Notes: generated from the letters alone by a model not told the origin. Shown: positions 22,500 through 31,349, numbered from the stretch's first letter. The stretch is 35,068 nt of DNA from JAAZLS01 sp964585925 (GCA_964585925.1 CAZPFS010000022.1:1-35068); one strand, 5' to 3'. Translations and numbers: made by a program.

Positions 22500-23696
22500 A
22501 TGTTCAACACTATTGATGAAGCAATAGCCGATCTGCAGGCCGGCCGAATGATAGTGGTAGTGGATGACGAGGACCGGGAAAATGAGGGGGATGTGATCAT
22601 GGCTGCAGAAAAGGTTACTCCCGAAGCGGTAAACTTCATGATTGGCCATGCCCGGGGACTGGTCTGCGTGCCGATCACTGCCCGGCGGGTGGAAGAGCTG
22701 AATTTGCCCCAGATGGTTCATCAGAGCACTGACCGGATGGGAACCGCTTTCACCATTTCGGTGGATGTCAAAACCGCTTCTACCGGCATCTCCGCTTACG
22801 AGCGGGCGGAGACCATCAGGGCGCTGATCGATCCGGCTACCGGCCCCGAGGATCTTCGCCGGCCCGGGCATATTTTTCCCCTGAAAGCCAAAGAAGGAGG
22901 GGTGCTCAGAAGGGCGGGGCATACCGAAGCGGCCGTTGATCTGGCCGGGCTGGCCGGGCTATACCCGGCGGGAGTAATTTGCGAGATTGTAAATGAAGAC
23001 GGCACCATGGCCCGTATCCCTCAGCTGATTGAATTTTGCCGGAAACATGATTTGAAATTGATCCAGATCGCCGATTTGATCCAGTACCGGACGAAAAAAG
23101 AAAAACTGATCCGGCGGGCGGCGGAGGCGGAGCTGCCCACCGAATACGGGCTGTTCAAGGTAATCGCCTATGAAAGCATACTCGACGGGCAAACCAGTAT
23201 TGCCCTAGTCAAGGGTGACCTGAGAATGGAAGAGCCGACGCTGGTAAGAGTGCATTCCGAATGTTTGACCGGCGATGTGTTGGGGTCGCTGCGCTGTGAT
23301 TGCGGCCTGCAGCTTCAGGAGGCGCTGCGTCAGATTGACAAACATGGCAGCGGCGTCCTGCTATATATGCGCCAGGAGGGCCGGGGGATAGGGCTGCTCA
23401 ACAAATTGCGGGCCTACGAGCTCCAGGATCAGGGCAAAGATACGGTGGAGGCCAACGAGGAACTGGGTTTTCCACCCGATCTCAGGGATTACGGGATCGG
23501 CGCCCAGATTTTGGTCGATCTGGGAGTGCGCCGGATCCGTCTTCTCACCAACAACCCCCGAAAAGTAAAGGGCTTGGAAGGTTATGGGTTGACCATTGTG
23601 GAGCGTATTCCCCTGGAAATACCGCCGGGAAAATACAACTGCCGCTACCTGGCCACCAAAAAGAGCAAGCTGGGCCATTACCTGGAACTGGCCTGA
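22500..23696 (+). CDS. ribBA: Bifunctional 3,4-dihydroxy-2-butanone-4-phosphate synthase / GTP cyclohydrolase II
   Basis: The N-terminal domain (about 1-200) makes dihydroxybutanone phosphate from ribulose 5-phosphate, with DDEDRENEGDVIMAAE and RAGHTEAAVDLA. The C-terminal GTP cyclohydrolase II domain (about 205-398) opens GTP. It has RVHSECLTGDVLGS, zinc cysteines in the CL...LRCDCG segment, and GRGIGLLNKLRAYELQ. The 398 residues fit the fused Firmicutes form. ATG 22500 follows GGGGTGACAAAAAA. It supplies both branches of the pathway. The third gene of the FMN-controlled operon. Confidence 0.97.
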   Translation: MFNTIDEAIADLQAGRMIVVVDDEDRENEGDVIMAAEKVTPEAVNFMIGHARGLVCVPITARRVEELNLPQMVHQSTDRMGTAFTISVDVKTASTGISAYERAETIRALIDPATGPEDLRRPGHIFPLKAKEGGVLRRAGHTEAAVDLAGLAGLYPAGVICEIVNEDGTMARIPQLIEFCRKHDLKLIQIADLIQYRTKKEKLIRRAAEAELPTEYGLFKVIAYESILDGQTSIALVKGDLRMEEPTLVRVHSECLTGDVLGSLRCDCGLQLQEALRQIDKHGSGVLLYMRQEGRGIGLLNKLRAYELQDQGKDTVEANEELGFPPDLRDYGIGAQILVDLGVRRIRLLTNNPRKVKGLEGYGLTIVERIPLEIPPGKYNCRYLATKKSKLGHYLELA

Positions 23697-23762
23697 CCCG
23701 GCCTGTTAACTTTTTTCTTATTTGGGTTCATTATAAATATGTTTGATTAAGGGAGGATCCGT

Positions 23763-24245
23763 ATGAAGACTTATGAAGGCAAACTCATTGCCCGAGATTA
23801 TCGCTTTGCCATAGTGATCAGCCGGTTTAATGAATTTATTTCCGGGCGGCTGCTGAGCGGCGCCCTGGATGCTTTGAAACGTCATGATGCCCAGGAAGAA
23901 AACATAACCGTGATCTGGGTTCCCGGCTGTTTTGAAATCCCGATCGCCGCAAACCAGGCCGCGGCCGGAAAACTTTTCGATGCGGTGATCTGCCTGGGCG
24001 CAGTTATTCGCGGCGAAACACCCCATTTTGATTATGTAGCCGCCGAGGTGGCCAAGGGTGTGGCCAAGGTAGGCCTTGACACCGGGGTTCCTACAATATT
24101 CGGGGTTATAACCAGCGACAGTTTGGAACAGGCCATAGAGAGGGCCGGGGCCAAAGCCGGGAACAAAGGTTTTGAAGCGGCCGTCAGCGCCATCGAAATG
24201 GCCGATCTGGCTCATCAGATGGCCGGCAACAGCTATACCTTGTAA
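23763..24245 (+). CDS. ribH: 6,7-dimethyl-8-ribityllumazine synthase
   Basis: Lumazine synthase condenses the products of RibD-pathway and RibB to the riboflavin precursor and usually forms hollow capsids. The 160-residue protein has the typical FAIVISRFNEFI, VPGCFEIPIAA, CLGAVIRGETPHFDYVA (catalytic His) and GVITSDSLEQAIERAG. ATG 23763 follows GGGAGG at seven bases. A 66-bp A/T-rich gap separates it from ribBA, so it may have an extra start point, but no clear promoter is seen. It completes the ribD-E-BA-H set. Confidence 0.97.
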   Translation: MKTYEGKLIARDYRFAIVISRFNEFISGRLLSGALDALKRHDAQEENITVIWVPGCFEIPIAANQAAAGKLFDAVICLGAVIRGETPHFDYVAAEVAKGVAKVGLDTGVPTIFGVITSDSLEQAIERAGAKAGNKGFEAAVSAIEMADLAHQMAGNSYTL

Positions 24246-24349
24246 ATTGGCCTTTTATGAACCGAACATCTCTTGTACCTGAGGTTGGCGGCGTATTTTT
24301 TCCCGTTTGGGAAAGAATATTACCATCAACTGAGGAGGGGGTGTATGTT

Positions 24350-24526
24350 TTGACGGTTCCCTGCAGAGCCCGCTGTGTAAACCAACGGGACGGCAAATGT
24401 CTTTTAAATGACGAACGGATCAGAAACAGTCAGGTGGAGTTTGGCGACGAATGGGATCCAGTTGAATCCTGTGCCGGATATATCCCCAGGGAAGAGAAGG
24501 AGTCACAGAAGAGGCAAAAAAGATAG
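24350..24526 (+). CDS. Small four-cysteine protein downstream of the rib genes
   Basis: The 58-residue product has cysteines at 5, 9, 17 and 41 (CRARC, then DGKC, then ESCAGYIP) and a basic tail. It resembles short cysteine-rich proteins found in Clostridia, some carrying unreliable names such as hydroxymyristoyl-ACP dehydratase. The cysteines may bind zinc or an Fe-S centre; this is inference. I chose TTG 24350 because GAGGAGGGG lies nine bases upstream. An in-frame ATG at 24257 would add 31 residues without an obvious ribosome-binding site. It lies 104 bp after ribH and just before a strong terminator, so it is probably the last gene of the riboflavin transcript. Confidence 0.7.
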   Translation: MTVPCRARCVNQRDGKCLLNDERIRNSQVEFGDEWDPVESCAGYIPREEKESQKRQKR

Positions 24527-24540
24527 ATCGGGACCATATC

Positions 24541-24572
24541 AAAAAAAGCGGGATCGTGTTCCCGCTTTTTTT
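24541..24572 (+). terminator. Rho-independent terminator ending the riboflavin operon
   Basis: An A-run, AGCGGGA, a six-base loop, TCCCGCT and a run of seven Ts make a nearly symmetrical, textbook terminator 15 bp after the small cysteine protein gene. Its A-run/T-run symmetry would also allow it to work on the opposite strand. Confidence 0.93.
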
Positions 24573-24581
24573 AATGTACGC

Positions 24582-24733
24582 CCGGCAGGGGCGCATGCTC
24601 AAACCCTGCCGGTAAAAATGTAGGGTCGGACGGCCCTGTCCGTCCGGATGCAGGCAAAACCATCACCGAAAATAGCAGGAACATCCACTGGATTGCCGGT
24701 CCGATTGCAGGGACACCCGTCCCTGTTCTTTTT
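24582..24733. repeat. Cluster of three GC-rich hairpins between the rib operon and polA
   Basis: Hairpin 1: CCGGCAGGG (24582-24590) with CCCTGCCGG (24604-24612). Hairpin 2: GGACGG (24628-24633) with CCGTCC (24640-24645). Hairpin 3: CAGGGAC (24708-24714) with GTCCCTG (24719-24725), followed by TTCTTTTT and so terminator-like. The sequence GTAGGGTCGGACGGCCCTG resembles dispersed intergenic repeats of other bacteria. No gene is seen here, and no convincing polA promoter was found up to 24812. Confidence 0.65.
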
Positions 24734-24812
24734 AGCCGGAGGTCTGACAGTAGAATTGAGGCCGCGGCTGTGTTAAGATTAAAGCTGATCCTGGATGAAG
24801 GGGGGCATCGCC

Positions 24813-27473
24813 GTGGGATCACCGGAAAAACTGGTTTTGATAGACGGAAACAGTCTTGTTTACCGGGCATTTTATGCTTTACCGCTGATGCAGAACTCCG
24901 GCGGAGAACATACCAATGCCGTTTACGGATTCACCAGCATGATTTTCAAGCTCATCGAGGAGCAGAAGCCCACCCACCTGGCGGTAGCTTTTGATTTCCC
25001 GGCCCCCACTTTCAGGCACCTGATGTACAAAGAGTACAAGATCCACCGTCAAAAAGCACCCTCTGAATTGAAGGAACAGATCCGGCGGGTCAAAGATCTG
25101 CTGACCGCGCTCCAGGTTCCTATTTTTGAGCAGGAGGGTTACGAGGCAGATGATATAATTGGCGCGCTGGCCATCAAGGCCGGGCTTCTGCCGCTGGAGG
25201 TGGTGGTGGTTACCGGCGATGCCGACCTGCTGCAGCTGGTTGATCGAGGGGCCACCGTGCTTCTTTCAAAGAAGGGTATTACCCGGATGGACCGCTTCGA
25301 TGCCGGCCTGGTAAAAGAAAGATACGGCCTTGAACCCGCTCAGATGTTGGATTACAAGGCACTTACCGGTGATCCTTCGGACAATATTCCGGGTGTGCCC
25401 GGGATAGGGCCCAAGACCGCCTCCCGTCTGCTGCAGGTATACGGCACGCTGGAAAACCTCTACCGTGCCGGGGATATTGCCGGCAAACTCAAGACCAGCC
25501 TGGAGCGCTACCGGGAGCAGTTGTTCGCGGGGCGGGAGTTGTTAACTTTGAAAACCGATCTTCCTCTGGAAATATCCTGGGATAAATGCCGCTTCACCGG
25601 CCCGGATTACCCCCGGCTGATGGATCTGTTCTCCAAGTTGGAGTTCAAGACACTGGCCGATCGGGCCAAAAAACTGTTTCCCCCGGCAGAACCCCTTAAT
25701 TTTTATGTTGTGGAGCAGGAAATGAGCATCAGTTCCCTATCACAGTTAAACCGGCTGTTGGAGCAGCTCCCGAAGGGAGGTAATTTTGGCCTGCTGGCGC
25801 GGTTCACGGCTACTTCACACCGGCTCCAGGGAATCCCTGCCGCGATGGCAATCAGTGTGCCGGACGGACCGGGATATTATCTGCAGGAAGAACTGCTGTC
25901 AAGCCAGGCCTCCGGGGTGCTGCAGGCTTTTTCTGGGGCCTGTTCAAAGGGAGCAGCCATGGTAGGCCATGACATCAAGCCCTTGTATCATCTGTTTTAC
26001 CGGATCCTGGATACCACCCCCGGCTTTGTTTTTGATACCCGGCTGGCTGCCTACCTGTTGGAAAGCGATCAGGGAAGTGCGGATCTTTCACGGCTTCTTG
26101 ATCACTGGCTGGGGGTGCCCGTAATTGAACCGAGCAAAGACAAGCTTGAAATCAACCGCTGCCTGGCTCGGCAGGCGGGCCATCTGCTGACACTGGCGGA
26201 TCATCTCAAAGGTCAGCTGGAAAGTGAATCGCTGGATACGCTTTATTACCGGCTGGAGATGCCCCTGGTTGAAACGCTGGCCAGAATGGAAAACAGGGGG
26301 ATACCGGTCGATCTGGATCTGTTGAACAGACTGGCCGGCGACATCAGGGAACGTATCTGCCATTTGCAGCAGGAGATCTTTTTGCTGGCGGGTGAGGAGT
26401 TCAACCTCAACTCTCCTCCGCAACTGGCCCGGATACTGTACGAAAAACTAGGGCTCCCGGTTTTAAAGAAAACCAAAACAGGGCCTTCTACCGCGGCCGC
26501 CGTGCTGGAAGAGCTGGCGGCGCATCACCCGATTGTGCGAATTATACTTACCTACCGGCAGCTGGTAAAACTGGAGGGGACCTATCTTACCGGGTTAATG
26601 GGGCTGGTTGATCCCACTGACCATAAAATATATACAACTTTTAACCAGGCGGTAACCGCTACCGGCCGGCTCAGCAGTAGCGAGCCCAATTTACAGAACA
26701 TTCCCGTTCGTTTAGAGGAGGGAAGGAAAATTCGCCGGGCATTTATTCCTTCCGGCGGGGAAAAGGTGTTTCTTAGCGCGGATTATTCCCAGATTGAACT
26801 GCGTATCCTGGCCCATCTTTCCCGGGATCCAATTTTAATGGAGGCATTTCGGCAGGATCAGGATATACACCGGCGCACCGCTTCCGAAGTCTTTCATCTC
26901 TCCCCCGACGAAGTAACCTCGGACCTGAGAAACAAGGCCAAGGCGGTGAATTTCGGCATTATTTATGGCATCAGTGACTATGGCCTGGCCCTGCAGTTGG
27001 GGGTTCCCCGGCAGGAGGCCCGAAAATATATCGACAGCTATTTTGAGCGTTACCGGGGGGTCAGGGAATATTTTGAGCGAATCATCGATCAGGCTAAAAA
27101 ATTAGGGTTTGTATCCACCCTTTTAAACCGGCGGCGCTATCTTCCCCAAATAAACTCTTCCAATTTTAGCAACCGCAGTTTTGCGGAGCGAATGGCCCGC
27201 AACACGCCGGTGCAGGGCTCTGCTGCCGATATTATTAAACTGGCCATGCTCCGGCTGGACCGGCTGATCGGTGGGGGAGGTTTTGAGGCAAGGCTGTTGC
27301 TCCAGGTTCACGATGAACTGTTGTTTGAGATGGAATCATCGGAGGTTGTATTTTTGGGGCCGGTCATTCGCCGGGAGATGGAACAGGCCTTGCCTTTGGA
27401 TATTCCTTTGTTGGTAGATTTGAAATGTGGTTCAAACTGGGCCGATCTTGTGCCCCTGGAGGAGTGGATTTAG
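24813..27473 (+). CDS. polA: DNA polymerase I
   Basis: The 886-residue protein has an N-terminal 5'-3' exonuclease (LVLIDGNSLVYRAFYALP, then EADDIIGALA, GVPGIGPKTASRLL). A middle domain of the 3'-5' exonuclease fold lacks the catalytic DxE: the expected place reads FGLLARFTAT, so proofreading is probably absent, as in many Firmicutes Pol I enzymes. The polymerase domain (about 470-886) has DYSQIELRILAH (motif A), RNKAKAVNFGIIYGIS (motif B) and VHDELLFE (motif C). GTG 24813 with GGGGGG seven bases upstream is preferred; ATG 24795 is in frame but precedes that site. mutM follows after five bases, a common repair pair. Confidence 0.96.
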   Translation: MGSPEKLVLIDGNSLVYRAFYALPLMQNSGGEHTNAVYGFTSMIFKLIEEQKPTHLAVAFDFPAPTFRHLMYKEYKIHRQKAPSELKEQIRRVKDLLTALQVPIFEQEGYEADDIIGALAIKAGLLPLEVVVVTGDADLLQLVDRGATVLLSKKGITRMDRFDAGLVKERYGLEPAQMLDYKALTGDPSDNIPGVPGIGPKTASRLLQVYGTLENLYRAGDIAGKLKTSLERYREQLFAGRELLTLKTDLPLEISWDKCRFTGPDYPRLMDLFSKLEFKTLADRAKKLFPPAEPLNFYVVEQEMSISSLSQLNRLLEQLPKGGNFGLLARFTATSHRLQGIPAAMAISVPDGPGYYLQEELLSSQASGVLQAFSGACSKGAAMVGHDIKPLYHLFYRILDTTPGFVFDTRLAAYLLESDQGSADLSRLLDHWLGVPVIEPSKDKLEINRCLARQAGHLLTLADHLKGQLESESLDTLYYRLEMPLVETLARMENRGIPVDLDLLNRLAGDIRERICHLQQEIFLLAGEEFNLNSPPQLARILYEKLGLPVLKKTKTGPSTAAAVLEELAAHHPIVRIILTYRQLVKLEGTYLTGLMGLVDPTDHKIYTTFNQAVTATGRLSSSEPNLQNIPVRLEEGRKIRRAFIPSGGEKVFLSADYSQIELRILAHLSRDPILMEAFRQDQDIHRRTASEVFHLSPDEVTSDLRNKAKAVNFGIIYGISDYGLALQLGVPRQEARKYIDSYFERYRGVREYFERIIDQAKKLGFVSTLLNRRRYLPQINSSNFSNRSFAERMARNTPVQGSAADIIKLAMLRLDRLIGGGGFEARLLLQVHDELLFEMESSEVVFLGPVIRREMEQALPLDIPLLVDLKCGSNWADLVPLEEWI

Positions 27474-27478
27474 AAACA

Positions 27479-28315
27479 ATGCCGGAACTTCCCGAGGTGG
27501 AAGTAATAAAAAAGGAGCTGCAACCGGCGGTAACGGGCAAAGTGTTTTCCAATCCCCGGCTTGTCTTTCCCGGTTCGGTACGGTTTCCCTCGCCTTACGA
27601 ATTTGCCAGACGGCTTCCGGAGTGTCGGGTAGAGGGCCTGCAGCGGAAAGGCAAATATTTGATTTTTGATCTTTCCCGGGGGATAATGCTGATCCATCTG
27701 CGGATGACCGGACAGCTTCTGTATACGGATGGACGGCAGGCCTCTTCGAACCATCCCTATTTGAGGGTGGAGATGCCCTTTGATGATCACAGCGCCATCC
27801 TGTACTGTGACAAACGCAAGCTGGGGGGTATCTGGCTGGGTCGTTTCAGCCCGGATCTTCCGCCGGGGTTTCTGAACCTGGGTCCTGATATTTATACCCA
27901 GGTTGACCGGGAGCGCTTTGCAGGGTTGCTTGCCGATCACAGCCGGGCCATGATCAAGCCTTTGTTGTTGAACCAGCGTGTTTTTTCCGGGCTGGGAAAT
28001 ATCTATACCGACGAAAGTTTGTTCTTAAGTTTTATTCATCCCTGCCGCCGAACGGGCACCCTGTCTTTAGCGGAAACAGATGCTCTGTACGGGGCAATTT
28101 GCCAATCAATAGGCAAAGGCATAGAATTGGGCGGCGCCAGCATCCGGGATTTCCGCAGCTCCGGAAATCAAGAGGGAGGTTTCCAGAACTGCCTGCAGGT
28201 TTACGGCCGAAAGGGCAAACCTTGTAACCGCTGCGGCACGCCGGTGGTCAGGATAATTGTTGGGGGCCGAGGGACATATTTTTGCCCCGGATGCCAGAAA
28301 GAGCAGCGCCGCTAA
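27479..28315 (+). CDS. mutM: Formamidopyrimidine-DNA glycosylase
   Basis: MutM (Fpg) removes 8-oxoguanine and formamidopyrimidines and nicks the abasic site. The 278-residue enzyme begins MPELPEVEVIKKEL, with the N-terminal Pro2 nucleophile and Glu3, and has the conserved Lys in QRKGKYLIF. Later come the helix-two-turn-helix (NQRVFSGLGNIYTDESLF) and the C4 zinc finger (CNRCGTPV...CPGCQ). ATG 27479 lies five bases after the polA stop with GGAGGAGTGG upstream. The frame is open further upstream, but Pro2 fixes the start. Confidence 0.97.
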   Translation: MPELPEVEVIKKELQPAVTGKVFSNPRLVFPGSVRFPSPYEFARRLPECRVEGLQRKGKYLIFDLSRGIMLIHLRMTGQLLYTDGRQASSNHPYLRVEMPFDDHSAILYCDKRKLGGIWLGRFSPDLPPGFLNLGPDIYTQVDRERFAGLLADHSRAMIKPLLLNQRVFSGLGNIYTDESLFLSFIHPCRRTGTLSLAETDALYGAICQSIGKGIELGGASIRDFRSSGNQEGGFQNCLQVYGRKGKPCNRCGTPVVRIIVGGRGTYFCPGCQKEQRR

Positions 28316-28382
28316 ACTCCCAGGCACACCCCCTCCGCCTTCACCATATGATAAAGGATGTAAGGTGCGGGGAGGAATCGGG

Positions 28383-29024
28383 TTGCCTGCAGGGTTGCTT
28401 TTATTGCTGGTGCTGGCAGTTAGTATTGATGGTTTCAGCGCCGGGCTTTCTTTTGGTTTGCGAAAACTGGTAATTCCACTGTATTCGTTGCTGATTATCG
28501 GCCTGCTTTCGTCAATGGCGGCCGCCTGTTCGATGCTGATCGGGAACAGCATTGCCCTGCTGATCCCCTCCCGCTGGCTTTCCGGTGCCGGGGGAGTGTT
28601 GTTGATTTTTTTGGGACTGTACATTGCCCTGCCGGCCCTGAACAAGCGCCGGCAGGCGAAGAAGCAGGAAGAATCAGAGCCGGGGACAGGTGAGACCAGG
28701 GGAAACGGCGGCTTGCAGATACTGGCCTCCATTTCAGAATGCCCCGACAGGGCTGATCTGGATTGCTCCGGGGAGTTGAGCGCAAAAGAGGCGATTATCC
28801 TGGGCCTGGTACTTTCCGCCGATGTGTTTGGAGCCGGGGTGGGTGCCTCCCTGATTGGATTGCCCATTTTATTCACCTCCTTGGCTGCGGGGGCCGCTCA
28901 ATTTTTGTTGATACCCCTGGGAGCGGAATGCGGCCGCCTGATGTCGGATCTGATCCCCTTCAGGATGACCTCCCTGTGGGCGGGGTGCCTGTTGATTTTG
29001 GTGGGTCTGATCAACATTCTATAG
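28383..29024 (+). CDS. ytaF: YtaF-type sporulation membrane protein (MntP-like fold)
   Basis: The 213-residue protein has six hydrophobic segments with a central charged loop (NKRRQAKKQEESEP). Helix 1 carries VLAVSIDGFSAGLSFG and a later helix has GLVLSADVFGAGVGA, the duplicated Asp-Gly pattern of the YtaF/MntP family. YtaF sits in the same neighbourhood (polA-mutM-ytaF-coaE) in Bacillus and Clostridia. Its function is not settled; ion or manganese transport in spores is a guess by family. TTG 28383 follows GGGGAGG at seven bases. The frame is open upstream to 28257 inside mutM, but that region does not resemble the family. Confidence 0.85.
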   Translation: MPAGLLLLLVLAVSIDGFSAGLSFGLRKLVIPLYSLLIIGLLSSMAAACSMLIGNSIALLIPSRWLSGAGGVLLIFLGLYIALPALNKRRQAKKQEESEPGTGETRGNGGLQILASISECPDRADLDCSGELSAKEAIILGLVLSADVFGAGVGASLIGLPILFTSLAAGAAQFLLIPLGAECGRLMSDLIPFRMTSLWAGCLLILVGLINIL

Positions 29025-29036
29025 AAGGAGCGGGGC

Positions 29037-29666
29037 ATGGTAGCCATCGGTCTGACCGGGGGTATTGCCTCCGGAAAAAGCACTGTGGCCGGGATGCTGC
29101 GGGAAGAAGGCGCGCACCTGCTGGATGCCGATCTTATTGCCCGGGAAATCGTGAGGCCCGGGAGTTTGGCTTGGCGGGAGATCGTGGACTGGCTGGGAGA
29201 GAACATTTTAACCCCCGACAGATCCATTGACCGCCGCCGATTGGGTGAATTGGTATTCGGTGATCCCGGGGCCAGGGAAAGACTCAACCGCATCACCCAC
29301 CCCCTGATCGTGCAGGAATTGATGCTGGGGACGGAGAAATTCAAGAAGGACAATCCGGGATCGGTGCTGGTGCTGGTGGTTCCCTTACTCATCGAGTTGG
29401 GCCTTCAATCCTTGGTGGATCTGGTGCTTCTGGCATATGTTACACCGGAAATCCAGCTTGCCCGTCTAAAACAGCGGGACGGGCTCTCCACCTGCCAGGC
29501 CATGAACCGCCTGCAGGCGCAAATGCCGCTCACGGAGAAAAGAGTATTTGCCCATTATATAATAGACAACAGTGGTGCTGTGGAATGCACTGCCAGGCAG
29601 GTAAAAGAATTTTGGAACAAAGTAGTGAAGGATCATCAACGTGGCCTCGAAAAAAAGGAGATTTAG
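29037..29666 (+). CDS. coaE: Dephospho-CoA kinase
   Basis: CoaE adds the 3'-phosphate to dephospho-CoA, the last step in coenzyme A synthesis. The 209-residue protein has the P-loop GLTGGIASGKST (6-17), the DADLIAREIVRPG region and ITHPLI, then VVPLLIELG. ATG 29037 follows GGAGCGG. Its 3' end overlaps the lytic transglycosylase start by 26 bases, so the two are probably co-translated. Position after mutM and ytaF is the usual Firmicutes order. Confidence 0.96.
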   Translation: MVAIGLTGGIASGKSTVAGMLREEGAHLLDADLIAREIVRPGSLAWREIVDWLGENILTPDRSIDRRRLGELVFGDPGARERLNRITHPLIVQELMLGTEKFKKDNPGSVLVLVVPLLIELGLQSLVDLVLLAYVTPEIQLARLKQRDGLSTCQAMNRLQAQMPLTEKRVFAHYIIDNSGAVECTARQVKEFWNKVVKDHQRGLEKKEI

Positions 29667-30264
29667 GTATTTCTTAATTTTTATCCTGCTTGTGGTTGTT
29701 GTTTGCCGGCTGTTCATCAGCCCGCGCCTGGGAAGACTGTTTTATCCCTATCCGGCGCCTTACCGGGGATACATTGAGGAGTACGGAAAAAAATATCGGG
29801 TTGACCCGCTGTTTATTGCCGCGGTTATCCAGACCGAAAGCAGTTTTAATACCGAGGCTGTATCCTCCAAGGGAGCCCGGGGGCTGATGCAGCTGATGCC
29901 CACTACCGCTGAATGGGCGGCGGGGATGATTGATCTTGATCTTTCCCAGGGGGATGATCTTTTTGAACCCCGGATAAATATAGAGATCGGCACCTGGTAC
30001 CTGTCCGACCTGCAGCAGCAGTTCGGCGAAAACAAAGCAGTGGTGCTGGCGGCGTATAATGGCGGACGAACAGCAACCGCTCAGTGGCTGAAACAGGGAA
30101 TATGGGACGGCCGGGAGAGCACTGTTGAACAGGTTCCCTATGCGGAAACCCGGCAGTTTATCAGGAAAGCCCTTTCCGCTTACCGGCGTTACCTTAAAAT
30201 ATACGGGCCACAGGCGATTTTTCGTTTTTCCCCCGGGAACAATACCTTTATACTTAAGCCGTGA
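29641..30264 (+). CDS. Membrane-anchored lytic transglycosylase (SLT domain)
   Basis: The 207-residue protein has a basic N-terminus and one hydrophobic segment (about 10-27), probably an uncleaved signal anchor. A soluble-lytic-transglycosylase domain (about 48-190) lies outside the cell. Its catalytic Glu is in VIQTESSFN (about residue 64), followed by SKGARGLMQLMP and AYNGG. Such enzymes cut the glycan strands of peptidoglycan. GTG 29641 lies inside the coaE end with AAGGATC upstream. Linkage to coaE is common in Clostridia. No LysM or other wall-binding domain is seen. Confidence 0.92.
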   Translation: MASKKRRFRYFLIFILLVVVVCRLFISPRLGRLFYPYPAPYRGYIEEYGKKYRVDPLFIAAVIQTESSFNTEAVSSKGARGLMQLMPTTAEWAAGMIDLDLSQGDDLFEPRINIEIGTWYLSDLQQQFGENKAVVLAAYNGGRTATAQWLKQGIWDGRESTVEQVPYAETRQFIRKALSAYRRYLKIYGPQAIFRFSPGNNTFILKP

Positions 30265-30350
30265 AGGCAGAAAATAAGATGGCTCTGGGTTTAATCTCTG
30301 GGGAACAAAAGCAATGATTCAAGAAAAATTCATGGCAGGAGGGATTGATC

Positions 30351-31349
30351 ATGCACACCATTACCATGATCCGGGGAGATGGAGTCGGGCCGGAGCTGTG
30401 TGCGGCCGCGGCGGCGGTAATAGAAGCAACGGGAGTGAACATTACCTGGGAGGAGACTGTGGCCGGTCAGGAGGCCCTGGACAAGGAGGGAACACCCCTT
30501 CCGGAGCAGGTCTTTGATTCCATCAGAAAAAACCGGGTAGCATTGAAGGGTCCGATTACCACCCCTGTTGGCAGGGGATTCCGAAGTGTAAATGTGGCCT
30601 TACGCCGACAGCTGAATCTTTATGTCAATCTGCGGCCGACAATGAGTCTGGAAGGGATTGATTCCCCGTTCAAAGACATTGATCTGGTGATTGTACGGGA
30701 AAACACCGAAGATTTATACGCCGGGATTGAGCATATGGTGGGGACCGATGCCGCGGAAAGCATCAAGATTATTACCCGCCAGGCCTCCGAAAGGGTGGTC
30801 AGGTTTGCCTTTGAATATGCCTTCAAACACAACCGTTCCAAGGTCACCGCAGTTCACAAGGCCAACATTCTCAAGCTCAGCGATGGGCTGTTTTTGGAAA
30901 CAGCCCGCCAGGTGGCTACAAACTATCCCGCAATTGAATTTGATGATCGCATAGTGGACAACATGGCCATGCAGCTGGTGCAGAAGCCGCAGAGCTATGA
31001 TGTAATGGTAATGCCCAACCTGTATGGAGACATTTTGTCCGATCTCTGTGCGGGGCTGGTGGGAGGCCTGGGGGTTGCCCCCGGGGCCAACATCGGTGAA
31101 AATATTGCCATGTTTGAGCCGGTCCATGGCAGCGCTCCCAAGTATGCCGGGCAAAACCGGGTAAACCCCACCGCCACAATTCTGTCGGCGGCGATGATGC
31201 TCGATCATATCGGGGAAACCGATGCCGCATGCAGGGTTCGGGAAGCTACCCGGGCGATTATCCGAGAAGGTAAAATGGTTACTTATGATCTGGGAGGGCG
31301 CGCCGGCACCTCAGAAATGGCCTCCGCCATTGCTGATCGCTTGAAATAG
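30351..31349 (+). CDS. icd: Isocitrate dehydrogenase-family oxidoreductase
   Basis: The 332-residue protein is a short beta-decarboxylating dehydrogenase. It has IRGDGVGPE, the substrate segment RSVNVALRRQLNLYVNLRP, the DLVIVRENTEDLYAG loop, and metal ligands in MPNLYGDILSDL. Ser and Asn in RSVN match the isocitrate signature rather than the leucine-type pattern of isopropylmalate dehydrogenases. The coenzyme is unclear: HGSAPKYAGQNRVNP keeps Lys-Tyr and Val of the NADP class, but short Firmicutes homologues are usually annotated as NAD-dependent. ATG 30351 has AGGAGGG seven bases upstream. It stands alone after the coaE genes. Confidence 0.9.
   Translation: MHTITMIRGDGVGPELCAAAAAVIEATGVNITWEETVAGQEALDKEGTPLPEQVFDSIRKNRVALKGPITTPVGRGFRSVNVALRRQLNLYVNLRPTMSLEGIDSPFKDIDLVIVRENTEDLYAGIEHMVGTDAAESIKIITRQASERVVRFAFEYAFKHNRSKVTAVHKANILKLSDGLFLETARQVATNYPAIEFDDRIVDNMAMQLVQKPQSYDVMVMPNLYGDILSDLCAGLVGGLGVAPGANIGENIAMFEPVHGSAPKYAGQNRVNPTATILSAAMMLDHIGETDAACRVREATRAIIREGKMVTYDLGGRAGTSEMASAIADRLK

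Noticed and set aside
25770..25860. Loss of proofreading residues in Pol I as a novelty
   Set aside because: Degenerate 3'-5' exonuclease domains are common in Firmicutes DNA polymerase I, so this is noted only in the gene entry.
28680..28695. GGGGACAG copies in coding regions (ytaF, and in ribD near 20843 and 21280)
   Set aside because: They lack the inverse partner at the right distance, so they are chance matches, not repeat copies.
30714..31230. Long minus-strand open frames inside icd
   Set aside because: They are shadows of the GC-rich sense frame, with no ribosome-binding site or recognisable product.
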